A DNA stretch of 64,000 bases from Nocardioides flavus (ex Wang et al. 2016). GTDB lineage: Bacteria; Actinomycetota; Actinomycetes; Propionibacteriales; Nocardioidaceae. The stretch lies in the NCBI RefSeq assembly GCF_014653115.1, contig NZ_BNAD01000012.1, positions 1-64,000 of the forward strand, given 5' to 3'. Positions 38,997 through 47,417 of the stretch are shown here, piece by piece. The notes under the pieces are model-generated. The model ran no database searches. It saw only the letters and a program-made list of their open reading frames with translations, and was not told the DNA's origin. A program made the translations under genes and the position numbers. Positions within the stretch are counted from its first letter, which is position 1. Each line of letters begins with the position of its first letter.

Positions 38997-39036
38997 ACCC
39001 TAGTGGGGCGCGCGGAACCGGTGCCGGGGCTAGCCT
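38997..39036. promoter_or_regulatory. Divergent leaderless promoters, phosphomutase-like gene and corA
   Basis: Minus-strand TAGGGT (38997-39002) is 6 bases before the phosphomutase-like ATG. Plus-strand TAGCCT (39031-39036) is 7 bases before the corA GTG. The two promoter regions overlap between the -10 boxes. Confidence 0.5.
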
Positions 39037-39043
39037 CAGCACT

Positions 39044-40042
39044 GTGATCGTCGACAACGCGCTGTATCACCACGGCAGGCGCGTGCCTGTGGGCGAGGGC
39101 GCCGACCAGAGCCTGGGGTCGGCGCGGGTGCCGTGCGACCCAGGCGACTTCCAGTGGATCGGCATCCACGAGCCCAGCCCCGACGAGCTCCAGCTCATCG
39201 CCGACACCTTCGGCCTGCACCCGTTGGCGGTGGAGGACGCGGGCGACTCCCACCAGCGCCCGAAGCTCGAGCACTACGGCGACACGCTCTTCCTGGTGCT
39301 CAAGACGCTCTGGTACGTCGACGAGGAGGACGCGGTCGAGACCGGCGAGATCAACATGTTCGTCGGCGCCGACTTCGTCGTCACCGTCCGCCACGGCGAG
39401 GGCATCGACCTCGCCGACTCCCGACGCGACCTCGAGGAGCGGGCCCAGGTGCTCGAGCACGGCCCGATGGGGGTCATGTACGCCATCTGCGACCGCGTCG
39501 TCGACGAGTACGAGCGGGTCGGCGCCGCGCTGGAGGAGGACGTCGACGAGGTGGAGGAGTCGGTCTTCTCTCCCGCCCGCACCGACGACGCGAACCGCAT
39601 CTACGTCCTCAAGCGGGAGATCGCGGAGTTCCGCCGGGCCGTGATGCCGCTGCGCGAGCCGATGCGCAAGCTCGCGATGGAGGGGTTCGACACGACCGGC
39701 GTGGAGGGGCACGTCACCTCCGAGACCGCGACCTACTTCCGCGACGTCTCCGACCACCTGCAGCGGGTCTCCGAGCTGGTCGACAACCTCGACGTCCTGC
39801 TGTCGACTGCGTTCGACGCGCACCTCGCCCGGATCTCGGTGCAGCAGAACGAGGACATGCGCAAGATCTCCGCCGGCGCGGCGCTGGTGGTGGTGCCGAC
39901 CCTCATCGCCGGGATCTACGGCATGAACTTCGAGCACATGCCCGAGCTGGGCTGGGTCTACGGCTACCCCTTCGCGCTGGTGCTGATGGTCGGGGTGGCG
40001 ACCGGGCTGTTCGCCTGGTTCAAGAAGTCCGGGTGGCTGTGA
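39044..40042 (+). CDS. corA: Magnesium/cobalt transporter CorA
   Basis: 332 residues. A large cytoplasmic N-terminal funnel domain is followed by two C-terminal membrane helices. The selectivity motif GMN is in GIYGMNFEHMPELGWVYGYP, between ISAGAALVVVPTLIA and FALVLMVGVATGLFAWF. It forms a pentameric channel for Mg2+ (also Co2+ or Ni2+). It starts with GTG 7 bases after TAGCCT and so is probably leaderless. Its stop overlaps the start of the MFS gene (GTGA). Confidence 0.95.
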   Translation: MIVDNALYHHGRRVPVGEGADQSLGSARVPCDPGDFQWIGIHEPSPDELQLIADTFGLHPLAVEDAGDSHQRPKLEHYGDTLFLVLKTLWYVDEEDAVETGEINMFVGADFVVTVRHGEGIDLADSRRDLEERAQVLEHGPMGVMYAICDRVVDEYERVGAALEEDVDEVEESVFSPARTDDANRIYVLKREIAEFRRAVMPLREPMRKLAMEGFDTTGVEGHVTSETATYFRDVSDHLQRVSELVDNLDVLLSTAFDAHLARISVQQNEDMRKISAGAALVVVPTLIAGIYGMNFEHMPELGWVYGYPFALVLMVGVATGLFAWFKKSGWL

Positions 40043-41277
40043 CGCGACCGGTTCCGTCGGCCTGGCGGGTCGTGTGGTGGTTCGGGTTCGTCAGCCTCGC
40101 CGCCGACATGGTCTACGAGGGTGCCCGGTCGGTCTACGGGCCGCTGCTGGCCACGCTCGGCGCGTCCGCGGTGGTGGTGGGCCTCGTCACCGGCGCCGGC
40201 GAGGCCGTCGCGCTGGTGCTGCGGCTCGCGTTCGGCCCGATCGCCGACCGCACCGGGCGCTACTGGTCGCTGACGATCCTCGGCTACGGCCTCACCGCGG
40301 TGTGTGTCCCGCTCCTCGCCCTGGCGCCGCGCCTCGGGGCGGCCGGGATCGCGTTCGCCGCCACGCTGATCCTCCTGGAGCGGCTGGGCAAGGCGATCCG
40401 CTCGCCGTCGAAGTCCGCGCTGCTGGCACACGTCACGTCCGCCGTGGGGCGCGGGCGCGGCTTCGGGGTGCACAAGGCCCTCGACCAGGTCGGGGCGCTG
40501 GCGGGGCCGTTGCTGGTGGCCGGCGTGGTCGCGGCCGCCTCGGTCTGGACGGGCATGGCCGTCCTCGCCGTGCCCGGCGCGGTGGCGATGCTCCTGCTGG
40601 TGACCCTGCGTCGCCGCGTGCCCGACCCGGGCGTGTACGACGGGTCGACGCCGCCGTCCGGTCCCGCGCGCGCGACCGACGAGCGGCGCGGCTGGTGGGC
40701 GGACGTGGTCGGAGCCGGGCTCCCCCGCGACTTCTTCCGCTACGCCGTGGCCGCCTCGCTGACCACCGGTGGGCTGGTGACCTTCGGCATCATCGGCTAC
40801 CACCTGACCGTCGACGGGCTGCTGCCGGTGGCGGCCGTCCCGGTCGTGTACGCCGCCGCGATGGCCGTCGAGGCGGTGGCCGCCCTCGTGGTGGGCACGG
40901 TGTACGACCGCTCCGGGGCTCGCGTGCTGCTCGCCGTCCCCGTCCTGGTCGCACTCGTGCCCGCCCTGGCGCTCGGGTCGGCACTCGTCGCGGTCCTGGC
41001 CGGGGTCGCCGCGTGGGGCATCGCCCAGGGCGTCCAGGACTCCACGGTCAAGGCGGTGGTCGCCGACCTCGTCGACGCACCTCGTCGCGCCACGGCGTAC
41101 GGCGTCTTCGCCGGCGTCCAGGGCCTGTTCGCCATCGTCGGCGGCGTCACCGCCGGGTGGCTCTACGAGCGCTCGCTCCCAGCGCTGGTCCTCGTCGTCG
41201 CGCTCAGCCAGCTGCTGGCCGTGGTGCTGCTGGCCGACACGTTCAGGCGGTCAGCACCCCGGCTCCCAGCAGGATGA
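40039..41277 (+). CDS. MFS transporter
   Basis: A 412-residue protein with about 12 hydrophobic segments in the usual 6+6 arrangement. It contains the MFS A-like loop GPIADRTGRYWSL between the second and third segments. A hydrophilic loop (RRVPDPGVYDGSTPPSGPARATDERRGW) separates the halves. The substrate is unknown. It is coupled to corA by a 4-base overlap (GTGA), so it may be co-regulated. Its last 35 bases overlap the convergent uppP gene. Confidence 0.92.
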   Translation: MTRPVPSAWRVVWWFGFVSLAADMVYEGARSVYGPLLATLGASAVVVGLVTGAGEAVALVLRLAFGPIADRTGRYWSLTILGYGLTAVCVPLLALAPRLGAAGIAFAATLILLERLGKAIRSPSKSALLAHVTSAVGRGRGFGVHKALDQVGALAGPLLVAGVVAAASVWTGMAVLAVPGAVAMLLLVTLRRRVPDPGVYDGSTPPSGPARATDERRGWWADVVGAGLPRDFFRYAVAASLTTGGLVTFGIIGYHLTVDGLLPVAAVPVVYAAAMAVEAVAALVVGTVYDRSGARVLLAVPVLVALVPALALGSALVAVLAGVAAWGIAQGVQDSTVKAVVADLVDAPRRATAYGVFAGVQGLFAIVGGVTAGWLYERSLPALVLVVALSQLLAVVLLADTFRRSAPRLPAG

Positions 41278-42067
41278 GCGTGCCGGTGCCGAGCAGGATG
41301 CGATAGACCACGAAGGGCGTGTAGGACCGGGTGCTGACGTAGCGCAGCAGCCAGGCGATCGCGGCGTAGCCGACGACGAACGAGACCACTGTCGCGGTGA
41401 TCGTCGGACCCCAGCCGAAGTCGTTGTGACCGTGCGGGATCTCCCTGAGCTCGAAGAGCCCCGCGCCGACGACGGCCGGGATCGCGAGGAGGAAGGCGAA
41501 CCGGGTCGCGGCCTCGCGATCGAAGCCGAGGAAGCGACCCATCGAGATCGTGGCCCCCGATCGGGAGACGCCGGGGATCAGCGCGAGCGCCTGGGCCGCG
41601 CCCATCAGCACGGCGTCCCGCATCGTGATCTTGCCGAGCGGGCGGTCCGTACGGCCCACCCGGTCGGCGATGCCGAGCACGACGCCCATCACGATGAGCG
41701 TGGTGCCGATGATCCAGAGGTTGCGGAAGTCGCTCTCGATGATGTCCTTGAGGAGCACGCCGAGCACCACGATCGGCAGCGAGCCGACGATGATGAACCA
41801 GCCCATCCGGGCATCGAGCGTCCCGCGGTACTCCGGCTGGAACAACGAGCGCACCCACGCGCTCCCGATGCGCCAGATGTCCTTGCGGAAGTAGATCAGC
41901 ACGGCCAGCTCGGTGCCGATCTGGATGACGGCCGTGAACGCCGCTCCCGGGTCTCCCCAGCCGAAGAGCTCGGGGAAGATCCGCAGGTGCGCGCTGCTCG
42001 AGATCGGCAGGAACTCGGTCAGCCCCTGGATCACTCCGAGGACGACGGCTTTGAGGAGATCGATCAC
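41243..42067 (-). CDS. uppP: Undecaprenyl-diphosphatase UppP (BacA)
   Basis: 274 residues. An integral membrane phosphatase that recycles the lipid carrier for peptidoglycan and gives bacitracin resistance. Both signature regions are present: GLTEFLPISSSAHL near the N-terminus and ALIPGVSRSGATISMGRFLGFDREAATRFAFLL in the middle. About eight membrane segments follow the family pattern. The GTG at 42067 is preceded by TAGGCT (42076-42081) at 8 bases. Its 3' end overlaps the MFS gene. Confidence 0.96.
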   Translation of the reverse strand: MIDLLKAVVLGVIQGLTEFLPISSSAHLRIFPELFGWGDPGAAFTAVIQIGTELAVLIYFRKDIWRIGSAWVRSLFQPEYRGTLDARMGWFIIVGSLPIVVLGVLLKDIIESDFRNLWIIGTTLIVMGVVLGIADRVGRTDRPLGKITMRDAVLMGAAQALALIPGVSRSGATISMGRFLGFDREAATRFAFLLAIPAVVGAGLFELREIPHGHNDFGWGPTITATVVSFVVGYAAIAWLLRYVSTRSYTPFVVYRILLGTGTLILLGAGVLTA

Positions 42068-42075
42068 AGGGGGTG

Positions 42076-42124
42076 AGCCTACGGGCGCGTCCCGTGCCGC
42101 CTGCGCGGGACCCGTGGCTACCCT
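42076..42124. promoter_or_regulatory. Divergent leaderless promoters, uppP and aldo/keto reductase
   Basis: Minus-strand TAGGCT (42076-42081) is 8 bases before the uppP GTG. Plus-strand TACCCT (42119-42124) is 7 bases before the reductase ATG. The expected -35 zones overlap near 42098. Confidence 0.5.
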
Positions 42125-42131
42125 CACCTCC

Positions 42132-43079
42132 ATGCAGCAGCGTTCCCTCGGCGCGACCGGCCTCAAGGTGTCCCGACTCGGTCTCGGCACCATGACGTGG
42201 GGCCGTGACACCGACGAGCACGAGGCGCGTGACCAGCTGATCGCGTTCACCGAGGCGGGCGGCACGCTCCTCGACACCGCGGCCGGCTACGGCGACGGGG
42301 CCAGCGAGGAGCTGATCGGCACGCTCCTCGGCGACGTCGTCGCCCGTGACGACGTCGTGCTGGCGACCAAGGCCGGTATCTCCCGGCGTACGGGCGAGCG
42401 CGTCACCAACACGTCCCGCGGCAACCTGCTGACCACGCTCGACGCGTCGCTGACGCGTCTCGGCGTCGACCACGTCGACCTCTGGCAGGTGCACGTGTGG
42501 ACCGACGAGACGCCGGTCGAGGAGACCCTGAGCGCGCTCGACCTCGCCGTGACCTCCGGCCGCGCGTCGTACGTCGGCATCTCCAACTACACCGGCTGGC
42601 AGACCGCCCAGGCCGCCACCTGGCAGCGCGCGGTCCCCGGCCGGGTGCCGCTGGCCTCGACCCAGGTCGAGTACTCGCTGCTCAACCGGCAGGTCGAGCA
42701 CGAGGTCGTCCCGGCAGCCTGCGCACTGGGTCTCGGCGTGCTGCCGTGGTCCCCGCTCGGCCGTGGCGTGCTCACCGGCAAGTACCGCACCGGCACGCCG
42801 TCGGACTCCCGTGCCGCCACCGAGCACTTCGGCCGGTTCGTGGGCGCCTACCTCGACGAGCGCGGTCGTGGGATCGTCGAGGCGGTCGCCCGGGCCGCCG
42901 ACGGCCTCGGGTGGTCGCCGCTGGAGGTGTCACTCGCCTGGGTGCGCGACCGGCCGGGCGTGACCGCCCCCGTCGTCGGCGCCCGTACGGCCGCGCAGCT
43001 CGACGGCGCCCTGGGCGTCGAGGAGCTCACCCTGCCCCCGGAGATCGTCGCCGCCCTCGACGACGTGTCCGCCGACTGA
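42132..43079 (+). CDS. Aldo/keto reductase
   Basis: A 315-residue TIM-barrel NAD(P)H-dependent oxidoreductase. It has the family start SLGATGLKVSRLGLGTMTWG and the tetrad Asp/Tyr in LLDTAAGYGDGASEE, with a Lys in VLATKAG. The usual catalytic His is in DLWQVHVWTD. GISNYTGWQ, PLASTQVEYSLLNR and VVGARTAAQL are cofactor-site motifs. The substrate is unknown. It diverges from uppP with its own TACCCT promoter. Confidence 0.93.
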   Translation: MQQRSLGATGLKVSRLGLGTMTWGRDTDEHEARDQLIAFTEAGGTLLDTAAGYGDGASEELIGTLLGDVVARDDVVLATKAGISRRTGERVTNTSRGNLLTTLDASLTRLGVDHVDLWQVHVWTDETPVEETLSALDLAVTSGRASYVGISNYTGWQTAQAATWQRAVPGRVPLASTQVEYSLLNRQVEHEVVPAACALGLGVLPWSPLGRGVLTGKYRTGTPSDSRAATEHFGRFVGAYLDERGRGIVEAVARAADGLGWSPLEVSLAWVRDRPGVTAPVVGARTAAQLDGALGVEELTLPPEIVAALDDVSAD

Positions 43080-43122
43080 CCGGCCCCGTACGCGCCCGAC
43101 GTCCCGTCCGAGAGGAGTCCCC

Positions 43123-43350
43123 ATGGCAAGGATCCAGCGCCGTCCCCCGGCTCGCGGCGTGGAGTGGGAGTTCGAGACGCTCGTGCTCCCGAAGGAGTTC
43201 TCCCGCAACGTCGTCACCCGGATGCTGGTCGAGCGCGCCGAGCACGGCGGGTGGGAGCTCGACCGGCTGCGCATCGGCAACGACGGCAAGCGGCGCGTGG
43301 TGCTGCGGCGCAAGATCATCCGCCAGCGGCTCACGCTCTTCGCCGGCTGA
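43123..43350 (+). CDS. DUF5703 small protein
   Basis: 75 residues, basic (MARIQRRPPARGVEWEFETLVLPKEFSRNV start, GKRRVVLRRKIIRQRL near the end). It matches the actinobacterial DUF5703 family and has no known function. The ribosome site GAGAGGAG is 5 bases before the ATG, so this gene is translated with a leader and is probably co-transcribed with the reductase 43 bases upstream. Confidence 0.85.
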   Translation: MARIQRRPPARGVEWEFETLVLPKEFSRNVVTRMLVERAEHGGWELDRLRIGNDGKRRVVLRRKIIRQRLTLFAG

Positions 43351-43389
43351 TCTCCTCGCGGCCTGGCCCCGGCCCGGCCGGCTGTCGAC

Positions 43390-43421
43390 CCGGGAGCGTG
43401 CCGGGCGCGAACGACTCCCGG
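43390..43421. terminator. Hairpin between convergent DUF5703 and DUF427 genes
   Basis: CCGGGAG (43390-43396) pairs with CTCCCGG (43415-43421), with an 18-base GC-rich loop. It is a modest candidate for a two-way terminator in this 84-base gap. Confidence 0.4.
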
Positions 43422-43434
43422 AACGTGCGCCGAC

Positions 43435-43899
43435 CTACCAGCCCGAGGTGCCGGGTGAGCCCTTGAACGGCCCCGTGACCCGCGAGGTGATCCAGCCGCC
43501 GTAGAAGTCGCCCGGCTGCGGCTCGACGACCTCTCCGTCGACGGTGCAGCGGTCCACGCGCCCCGGATAGAGGGCAAAGTGGTCCGCGAGCTGCTCGAAG
43601 CCCTTCGACGGCGACGGGTACGTCCAGGCGACCGCCGGCAGCACCTCGTCGCCCACGACGAGGTCGAAGTAGGCCGCGCGGCCCTTCCACTCGCACCACG
43701 ACGCGCCCTTCCCGGGACGGAGCACGCCGTCGGCGAAGGCGGCGCGCGGGAGGTAGTAGGTCGGCGGGTGGCTGGTCTCCAGCACCCGGAGGCTCGACGT
43801 CGTGTCGGCGACGACGACGCCGCCGTGGGTCACCACGACGTGCTCGCTGCTCGGCTCGACCCGCGGCGGGCGGGGATAGTCCCACACGGACTCGGTCAT
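43435..43899 (-). CDS. DUF427-family protein
   Basis: 154 residues of the DUF427 (nucleotidyltransferase-like beta) family: VVVADTTSSLRVLETSHPPTYYLPRAAF, then CEWKGRAAYFDL and VAWTYPSPSKGFEQLADHFALYPGRVD. The last block is GGWITSRVTGPFKG. The biochemical role is unknown. I choose the ATG at 43899, with TACATT (43906-43911) 6 bases before it. The residues further upstream in frame are unlike the family. Confidence 0.9.
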   Translation of the reverse strand: MTESVWDYPRPPRVEPSSEHVVVTHGGVVVADTTSSLRVLETSHPPTYYLPRAAFADGVLRPGKGASWCEWKGRAAYFDLVVGDEVLPAVAWTYPSPSKGFEQLADHFALYPGRVDRCTVDGEVVEPQPGDFYGGWITSRVTGPFKGSPGTSGW

Positions 43900-43905
43900 G
43901 CAGTC

Positions 43906-43911
43906 AATGTA
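43906..43911 (-). promoter_or_regulatory. -10 box of the DUF427 gene
   Basis: TACATT on the minus strand, 6 bases before the ATG at 43899. It lies just below the YjbR stop (43923) and is probably leaderless. Confidence 0.45.
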
Positions 43912-43922
43912 CGGACGTGGTC

Positions 43923-44375
43923 CTACGGCTCGAGACCGCGCGAGGCGAGCCATGCGCGACCGCGGCGCTCCGACGCCTGCGAGAGCCAGGCCTCCTCGAC
44001 GATCTCGACGAGCTCGTCCCGGTCGATCTCGCCGACGCGGGACGCGCGCAGCAGCACCGACGGGTGCCCGTCGAAGTGGGCGGTGGTGAAGAACGGCAGG
44101 CGCTCGTCCTGCAGCAGCGCCTGCTTGTCGCCCTCCGAGGCCACCCAGATCACCACGACGTCGTCGTAGCGCTCACCCGTGTGCGGGTCGACCGCGTCGG
44201 GTCGCGGCGTACGGAAGAACACGAACGACTTGCCGCCGACCCGGTAGACGGGGTTCTTGTCCGGGCGCTCGACGGTCACGTGCGGCATCGCCCGCGCGGT
44301 GCGGTGGATGTCGTCGACGGACGCCGGCCGGCTAACGTCGGTTCGTCCCCGTGCCCGGGCGGGTACGCCCGCCAC
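43923..44375 (-). CDS. MmcQ/YjbR-family DNA-binding-like protein
   Basis: Up to 150 residues. The YjbR fold runs from SVDDIHRTARAMPHVTVERPDKNPVYRVGGKSFVFF through DPHTGERYDDVVVIWVASEGDKQALL and the C-terminal IDRDELVEIVEEAWL. The function is unknown. The only usable start upstream of the conserved region is the GTG at 44375, which makes it overlap the preceding gene by 100 bases. The next ATG (44288) would cut into the first conserved helix. The start is therefore uncertain. A truncated relative lies at 49941-50117. Confidence 0.82.
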   Translation of the reverse strand: MAGVPARARGRTDVSRPASVDDIHRTARAMPHVTVERPDKNPVYRVGGKSFVFFRTPRPDAVDPHTGERYDDVVVIWVASEGDKQALLQDERLPFFTTAHFDGHPSVLLRASRVGEIDRDELVEIVEEAWLSQASERRGRAWLASRGLEP

Positions 44376-44737
44376 TCAGCCCGGGCGTCCGGGTGAGTGC
44401 GGAGGTGGTCCATCACCCGCCGGTGCTCGGCCTCCTCGGCCATCCGGGTCGGGCTCTCGGGCGTCGCGCTGGGTTCCAGCTCGTAGTTGTAGTAGACGAG
44501 GTACGGCACCTCGGCCGCCTCGGCGGCGGACAACGCGTGCAGCAGGTGCCGCGCTCCCCCGGCGAACGATCCGTAGGGGATCGAGACCAGGTCCTCCCAG
44601 TCCCGCTCTGTCATCACGAGCTCGACCCGCTGGCGGTCGATGTGGAGGCGGATCCGGCCAGATGTCGAGGCATCGACCTCGCCGAGCGTGCCGAGCAGCG
44701 TGAGCAGTCGTTCCCACAGCCGCTCGTAGCGCTGCAT
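44276..44737 (-). CDS. Hypothetical protein downstream of rpe
   Basis: 153 residues, unrecognised. The body (QRYERLWERLLTLLGTLGEVDASTSGRIRLHIDRQRVELVMTERDWEDLV) looks like a folded domain with a beta-hairpin, and a conserved-looking YLVYYNYELEPSATPESP follows. The last 24 residues are Ser/Thr/Arg rich and come from the 100-base overlap with the YjbR gene. The ATG shares one base with the rpe stop (TGATG), so it is coupled to rpe. Confidence 0.75.
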   Translation of the reverse strand: MQRYERLWERLLTLLGTLGEVDASTSGRIRLHIDRQRVELVMTERDWEDLVSIPYGSFAGGARHLLHALSAAEAAEVPYLVYYNYELEPSATPESPTRMAEEAEHRRVMDHLRTHPDARAEWRAYPPGHGDEPTLAGRRPSTTSTAPRGRCRT

Positions 44738-45399
44738 CAGGCCTGCGCCGCCAGCGCACGCTCGCGCAGGGCCTGCACCATCGCGTCGGGGTCGTCCGCG
44801 GAGTAGACCGCGGACCCCGCCACGAAGACGTCGGCGCCGGCCTCGGCGCAGCGCTCGATGGTCTCCAGCGAGACGCCCCCGTCGACCTGGAGCCAGGTCT
44901 CGACCCCGTGCTTGCGCATCAGCTCGCGCGCGGTGCGGATCTTCGGCAGGCACAGGTCGAGGAACTTCTGGCCGCCGAATCCCGGCTCGACCGTCATGAT
45001 CAGCACCATGTCGAGCTCGGGCAGCAGCGCCTCGTAGGGCTCGATCGGCGTGGCCGGCTTGAGCGCCATCGCCGCGCGCGCGCCCTGCGCACGGATCTCC
45101 CGCGCGAGGCGTACGGGGGCCTTCGCCGCCTCGACGTGGAAGGTCACCGACCCGCAGCCGGCCTCGGCGTAGGCAGGCGCCCACCGGTCGGCGTCCTCGA
45201 TCATCAGGTGGGCGTCCAGCGGCTGGCTCGCGTGCTTGGCGAGTGCCTCGACCACCGGCAGACCCAGGGTGAGGTTGGGGACGAAGTGGTTGTCCATCAC
45301 GTCGACGTGCACCCAGTCGGCGCTCGGGATGCGCGCGACCTCGTCGGCGAGGCGCGACAGGTCGGCGTTGAGGATGCTCGGAGTGATCTGGATGCCCAC
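44737..45399 (-). CDS. rpe: Ribulose-phosphate 3-epimerase
   Basis: 220 residues. A TIM-barrel epimerase that interconverts ribulose-5-P and xylulose-5-P in the pentose phosphate pathway. Motifs are [34 protein letters not shown] (metal His/Asp), [25 protein letters not shown] and [13 protein letters not shown] choose the GTG at 45399 because TAGGCT (45407-45412) is 7 bases before it and no family residues lie upstream. The TAG of that box is the stop codon of the upstream lipid kinase. Confidence 0.96.
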   Translation of the reverse strand: MGIQITPSILNADLSRLADEVARIPSADWVHVDVMDNHFVPNLTLGLPVVEALAKHASQPLDAHLMIEDADRWAPAYAEAGCGSVTFHVEAAKAPVRLAREIRAQGARAAMALKPATPIEPYEALLPELDMVLIMTVEPGFGGQKFLDLCLPKIRTARELMRKHGVETWLQVDGGVSLETIERCAEAGADVFVAGSAVYSADDPDAMVQALRERALAAQA

Positions 45400-45406
45400 G
45401 GCCCCG

Positions 45407-45412
45407 AGCCTA
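45407..45412 (-). promoter_or_regulatory. -10 box of rpe, overlapping the upstream stop
   Basis: TAGGCT on the minus strand, 7 bases before the rpe GTG. Its TAG (45410-45412) is the stop codon of the lipid kinase gene. Confidence 0.5.
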
Positions 45413-46357
45413 GTGGCGGTCCGCGCCGTCGAGGCGGGCGGCACGGCTCGCGGTGGGCACGACGACGTGCACTGCGTTGCGGTCGACCGTGAAGGTGGCG
45501 GTCGTCGAGGCGGCGATCTCACCGTCCAGGTTGACCGGCAGCGGCTCGTCGGTGACCAGGCGGAGGCGGCGGGTGGTGACGTGGTGCACGCGCTCGTGCT
45601 CGACGAGGTGGCCGGTCCGCAACAGCCGGGCGACCGAGACGTGGTCGCGCAGCCTGCCCTGCTCGACGGCGTACACGTCGAGCAGGTGGTCGTCGATCGA
45701 CGCGTCCGGCGCGACGGTGAGTCCTCCTCCGTAGTGCCGCCCGTTGCCGACCGCGACCTGCATCAGGTCATCCAGCTCCAGCACGGTGCCGTCGTCGAGC
45801 TCGAGGCGTGCGGCGAAGGGCCGGTGGGAGCGGTACGCCGCGAGGGTCGCCGCCGGGTACGCGAGCCGTCCGAGGCGACGCTTGAGACCTGGGGTGAGTC
45901 GTCGTGTCACGGCGACCGAGAGGCCGATGGACGCGACGTTGAGGTAGGCCCGTCCGTCGACGCGGCCGAGGTCGACGTCGACCACCCGACCGTGGAGGAG
46001 CGTGTCGACGGCGGCGGCGAGGCCCGCGGGGATCTCCAACGTACGCGCGAAGTCGTTCGCCGTGCCGAGCGGCAGCACTCCGAGACGGGTACGGGTGTGG
46101 GCCACCGCGGCGGCCGCGCAGCCGACCGTCCCGTCACCGCCGCCGACGACGAGGAGATCGGGAGCGTCGTCCATGACCGCGACGAGCACCTCGTGGAGCT
46201 CCGCGCCCCCCTGGACCGGGTGCACCGCAACCTCGGACCCCACCCCGCGCAGCGCGCTCGCGACCAGCGGAAGGGCGCGGGCGCCGGTGCGCGCGGCGGT
46301 GTTGACGACGACGGCCACCCGGTCGGTGCGCGGGGTGACGGGAGTGTCCTGCTGCAT
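45410..46357 (-). CDS. Diacylglycerol kinase-family lipid kinase, second copy
   Basis: 315 residues. Family motifs are [32 protein letters not shown] (GGDG loop), [17 protein letters not shown] and the C-terminal [18 protein letters not shown]. It shares its fold with the protein at 5720-6625 but differs in most positions, so it is not a recent duplicate. A TACGGT box 7 bases before the ATG predicts a leaderless transcript. Its TAG stop forms part of the rpe promoter. Confidence 0.9.
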   Translation of the reverse strand: MQQDTPVTPRTDRVAVVVNTAARTGARALPLVASALRGVGSEVAVHPVQGGAELHEVLVAVMDDAPDLLVVGGGDGTVGCAAAAVAHTRTRLGVLPLGTANDFARTLEIPAGLAAAVDTLLHGRVVDVDLGRVDGRAYLNVASIGLSVAVTRRLTPGLKRRLGRLAYPAATLAAYRSHRPFAARLELDDGTVLELDDLMQVAVGNGRHYGGGLTVAPDASIDDHLLDVYAVEQGRLRDHVSVARLLRTGHLVEHERVHHVTTRRLRLVTDEPLPVNLDGEIAASTTATFTVDRNAVHVVVPTASRAARLDGADRH

Positions 46358-46423
46358 GCCCTCGACCGTAGGCGGGCTGTGTGAGAGGAGTCTGAGGCCG
46401 ACCTGTGCGCCCGCTGTGGCGTC

Positions 46424-47395
46424 CTACTGTGCGTCGGGATCCGGCGGCGCGTCGGCGCCGTCGGCCTCGTCGCGCTCGGCCCACGCGAGCAGCGGAGCGA
46501 TGTCGAAGGGGTGGTCGTCGATGTCGGCGTGCAGGTCGCCGATCTCCGCGAACCGCTCAGGCACCGTGAAGATGGTGAAGTCGTCGGGCACGCAGGCGTC
46601 GATCTCGTGCCACCGCACCGGCGTCGACACGCGGGCCTCGGGCACGCCGCGCACCGAGTAGGCGGCGGCGATGGTGTGGTCGCGGGCGTTCTGGTTGTAG
46701 TCGACGAACAGCTGGGAGGGGTCTCGGTCCTTGCGCCACCACGCGGTGGTGACGTCCCCGCCGGCCCGGCGCTCGACCTCGCGCGCGAAGGCCAGTGCCG
46801 CGCGGCGCACGTCCGTGAAGCCGTGGTCGGGCGGAATCCGTACGTAGACGTGCAGGCCGGATCCGCCGCTGGTCTTCGGGAAGCCGACAGCCCCGAGCTC
46901 GTCGAGCACCTGGTGGGCGACGTGCGCGACCCGCCGGACCGTCGCCCAGTCGCACTCCGGCCCCGGGTCGAGGTCGATGCGCCACTCGTCGGGCTTCTCG
47001 GTGTCGGCGCGGCGGCTGTTCCACGGGTGGAACTCCACCGTCGACATCTGGACCGCCCAGATCACGCTGGCCAGCTCGGTGACGCAGAGCTCGTCGGCCG
47101 TGCGCTTCCACCGCGGGAAGAACAGCTGCACGGTCTCGACCCAGTCGGGTGCGCCTGCCGGGAGCCGCTTCTGGTGCACCTTCTGCCCCGCCAGGCCCTT
47201 GGGGAAGCGGTGCAGCATGCAGGGCCGCTCGTAGAGCGCGTTGACGATGCCGGGCCCGACGGCGAGGTAGTACTCGACGAGGTCGAGCTTGGTCGCCCCC
47301 GGCGCCGAGCCGGTCGGCGGGAAGTAGACCCGGTCGGGGTTGGTGACCTTGACGACGCGGTCGTCGACCTCGATCTCGATGAACGGCGACGCCAC
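46424..47395 (-). CDS. LigD-type polymerase/primase domain protein
   Basis: A 323-residue stand-alone PrimPol domain of the non-homologous end-joining polymerase family. Typical parts are KVTNPDRVYFPPTG, YERPCMLHRFPKGLAGQKVHQKRLPAGAPDW, RIDLDPGPECDWATV (catalytic acids in DLD) and GFPKTSGGSGLHVYVRI (KTSGGxGLH). It could add nucleotides at DNA breaks. No ligase domain, phosphoesterase domain or Ku gene is in this window. It starts with GTG 6 bases after TAGGGT (47402-47407). Confidence 0.93.
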   Translation of the reverse strand: MASPFIEIEVDDRVVKVTNPDRVYFPPTGSAPGATKLDLVEYYLAVGPGIVNALYERPCMLHRFPKGLAGQKVHQKRLPAGAPDWVETVQLFFPRWKRTADELCVTELASVIWAVQMSTVEFHPWNSRRADTEKPDEWRIDLDPGPECDWATVRRVAHVAHQVLDELGAVGFPKTSGGSGLHVYVRIPPDHGFTDVRRAALAFAREVERRAGGDVTTAWWRKDRDPSQLFVDYNQNARDHTIAAAYSVRGVPEARVSTPVRWHEIDACVPDDFTIFTVPERFAEIGDLHADIDDHPFDIAPLLAWAERDEADGADAPPDPDAQ

Positions 47396-47401
47396 GTCCC
47401 G

Positions 47402-47407
47402 ACCCTA
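47402..47407 (-). promoter_or_regulatory. -10 box of the LigD-polymerase gene
   Basis: TAGGGT on the minus strand, 6 bases before the GTG at 47395. The geometry is leaderless. Confidence 0.5.
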
Positions 47408-47417
47408 GCGGTGCGGC

